Source of the DNA: Miscanthus floridulus
Lineage: Eukaryota; Streptophyta; Magnoliopsida; Poales; Poaceae
Direction of reading: 5' to 3'
NCBI RefSeq assembly: GCF_019320115.1
Contig: NC_089593.1
Span: 14,722,789-14,786,788, forward strand
Length of the DNA stretch: 64,000 bases
Shown: piece by piece, positions 62,342 through 64,000 of the stretch
Numbering within the stretch: the stretch's first letter is position 1
Layout: each line of letters begins with the position of its first letter
Made by a program: the position numbers and the translations under genes
The notes under the pieces: model-generated
Told to the model about the DNA's origin: nothing
Databases searched by the model: none
Seen by the model: only the letters and a program-made list of their open reading frames with translations

Positions 62342-62756
62342 AAAAGAGGAGCCGGTTATGGCGGTTGACTGGTTGCCGTTTTCTTTTGTCGCCTCATCCC
62401 TGACACATTTTGTTATGTAGGGCATGGCTGTTAAAGTAGATGCTAGATTAAGGACGGTTTAGCCAAGATTAGTAGGATGTGGTAGATGCTCTAATCTGTT
62501 TTAAGAGGAGATGCCAGTTTCTCAAACAGTCGGACAGACTATTGTCCCGTTACTGACAGTTATCTTAATTCTGCTTCGTCCATCATTGTGCCTTTGCAGC
62601 TGTCCAGTTTGTTTTCCTGAATTCCTGATGTTTATGCATATGTACATCCCTTATTTGTGTCCGTGTTTGTGCTCTGCTTACTGAAGGTTCTTGGCACGAT
62701 TCACAGCTCGAATGCGGTAAGTAGTTAGTAGCAAATCTCCAGCAGTCTTCCACTAT
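62342..62756 (+). other. Probable 3' UTR of the AHL gene
   Basis: GT-rich and T-rich trailer (TTTTGTTATGTAGG, TGTTTTAAGAGG, TTTGTTTTCCTG) with no frame of interest; a poly-A signal was not clearly placed. Confidence 0.4.
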
Positions 62757-62995
62757 GGCTGTGTTTAGTTTGTGAATTTTAGAAATTTGACTACTGTAGC
62801 ACTCTCGTTTTTATTTGGTAATTAGTGTTCAATCATGGACTAATTAGGCTTAAAACATTCGTCTCGCAATTTCCAATCAAACTGTGCAATTAGTTTTTTT
62901 TCGTCTACATTTAATGCTCTATGCACGTATCGCAAGATTCGATGTGATGGCTACTGTAGCACTTTTTGGGAATTTGGTTGGGACTAAACAAGCAC
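62757..62995. mobile_element. MITE downstream of the AHL gene
   Basis: Begins GGCTGTGTTTAGTTTG and ends in GGTTGGGACTAAACAAGC, inverted repeats; TAT flanks both sides. Internal GACTACTGTAGCACT and, inverted, GGCTACTGTAGCACT blocks, plus ACATTCGTCTCGCAA. Confidence 0.75.
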
Positions 62996-63056
62996 TATGA
63001 CTCTCTGTCCCTAGTAAAACTGTCATCTTGGAGGGAATGCAATTTTTTTCTTGCTT

Positions 63057-63904
63057 CAGCATACCTCCATTTTTGTTTTGAGAAACGGGTTGGATTTTAT
63101 TAAGCATGGAGAGATATTGCATCTAGCCCCTTACAAAGGAGCTCCCACAGCAAAATAAAATTACATTGAAGTCCTTTATAGAAGCTCCTAGAGGCCGCGT
63201 TTCAGTCGACTGGAATTGCCGCTGCTCGCCTCTCCTCCATCGCCAGCAATAGAGAAGAAAGCCGAGGAGGAAGCTCAAGGCCCACACCCCAACAGACGAC
63301 GCGACATCATCTTTGAAGATAGCCAAAAGTAGCACGGCCACGAATGAACCGTACCATACAACGATGAACGCACTAACAACATCGTCACGAAGACTGGGAT
63401 CAGACTCCAATCGCCTCCATGACCGATCCCTATCGATGGAAGACGAAGAACCCAACACTGGGACTGGGAACTCCAACCCAAAGCTAGCGGGAAGGAGGAG
63501 CACATACCTCACAAGAACAACTCCAGGATCACCAGCGGTTTCTTGGAGGGGCAAAATACCGGCGTTATCGACGAAGTCAATAGCTCGGAAAGAAATCTTC
63601 GACTTCACCCCGGAGTCACCTCCTCCAATGATGAAATCGAAGAACCAAACTCCTCCAATCGGAAGCAACGAAGAAACTAAAAAAACTACCTAGATCTACT
63701 AGAGTAGAAGGAAATATGTACACTGGCCACCTCACTCCCCGATCCCCATGCCCACCGGAGCCAAAGCAGGCGCCGGGGAGGATGGGAACCTCAGGAGATC
63801 TGCGCCGGGATTGAATCGCCTCCCGGTCGCCTGCTATCACCTGTTGTAGCAGGGAAGAGTCGAGAAAGACTGCGATGCCCGAGCCTTATCCCAGCATACC
63901 TCCA
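63057..63904 (-). mobile_element. Minus-strand retroposon with 13-bp TSD
   Basis: CAGCATACCTCCA occurs at 63057-63069 and 63892-63904, flanking 822 bp. Read on minus, the insert ends in AATAAAATCCAACCCG, then TTTCTCAAAACAAAAA, an A-rich tail at the left TSD, as expected for target-primed insertion. A 181-codon minus frame (63668-63123) and a second one upstream (63840-63616) have hydrophobic stretches but no family I know. Candidates are a SINE-like or 5'-truncated LINE copy, or a retroposed host transcript. Confidence 0.75.
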
Positions 63905-63930
63905 ATTAGACTTGCGCAAATTGAGATGGG

Positions 63931-64000
63931 TGAAAGCTCTAGTTTGGTTTTGGTGAATTGATGAAACCCTAAGTGCTAACCTAGTTTATCAAAATGATTA
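63931..64000 (+). mobile_element. Start of a third LTR-like repeat, copy C
   Basis: TGAAAGCTCTAGTTTGG, then TTTTGGTGAATTGATGAAACC, matches the first 70 bp of copy B with three or four differences. It runs off the right edge. Confidence 0.8.

Overview
This window is nuclear DNA from a grass. GT-AG introns, Tourist- and Stowaway-type MITEs, CACTA ends with TTTAGTCCCGG subterminal repeats, a Tat-lineage Ty3/gypsy element with an antisense gene, and CCGGACG-rich LTR-like repeats together suggest an Andropogoneae genome such as sugarcane, Miscanthus or sorghum. The species is an inference; nothing bacterial is present and no rRNA, tRNA or CRISPR locus was seen.

Layout. (1) 1-23.5 kb holds two same-strand tandem copies of a receptor-like cytoplasmic kinase fused to a C-terminal MSP (VAP-like) domain. 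Copy 1 (1-6157) runs off the left edge and has one intron swollen by repeats, including a LINE with a 15-bp target-site duplication (TSD). Copy 2 (14983-23522) has the same six-exon layout and phases, with a young Ty1/copia element (17489-23458, TSD CGATG) in its last exon, just past the MSP domain. The 8.5 kb between them is LINE relics, an RTE-type LINE, MITEs and a 1.2-kb insertion flanked by a 14-bp direct repeat. (2) 23.5-33.9 kb has no confident gene. It holds a 150-bp tandem duplication, two related LTR-like repeats in head-to-head orientation (one with TG...CA ends and a 5-bp TSD) and a GC-rich element with inverted termini. (3) 33.9-53.6 kb is a three-layer nest: a foldback Mutator-type element (TSD ATATGCAAA) split by a 15.7-kb Tat-lineage gypsy element (TSD AATCT), whose 3' LTR is split by a 2.7-kb CACTA remnant (TSD AGG) carrying a Ulp1-like protease gene. 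(4) 53.6-64 kb holds MITEs and one apparently intact five-exon AT-hook/PPC (AHL) gene at 59690-62341. A minus-strand retroposon with a 13-bp TSD follows, then the start of a third LTR-like copy at the right edge.

The host genes are the two kinase-MSP copies and the AHL gene; nearly everything else is transposon-derived. The gypsy gag and pol frames carry 23 internal stops, 17 TAG and 6 TGA with no TAA, and pol has no frameshift. That pattern fits C-to-T decay of methylated CAG and CGA sites. The copia stops show the same bias. The kinase copy broken by copia may still yield a protein with a complete MSP domain, because the LTR supplies a stop 14 codons after the break.
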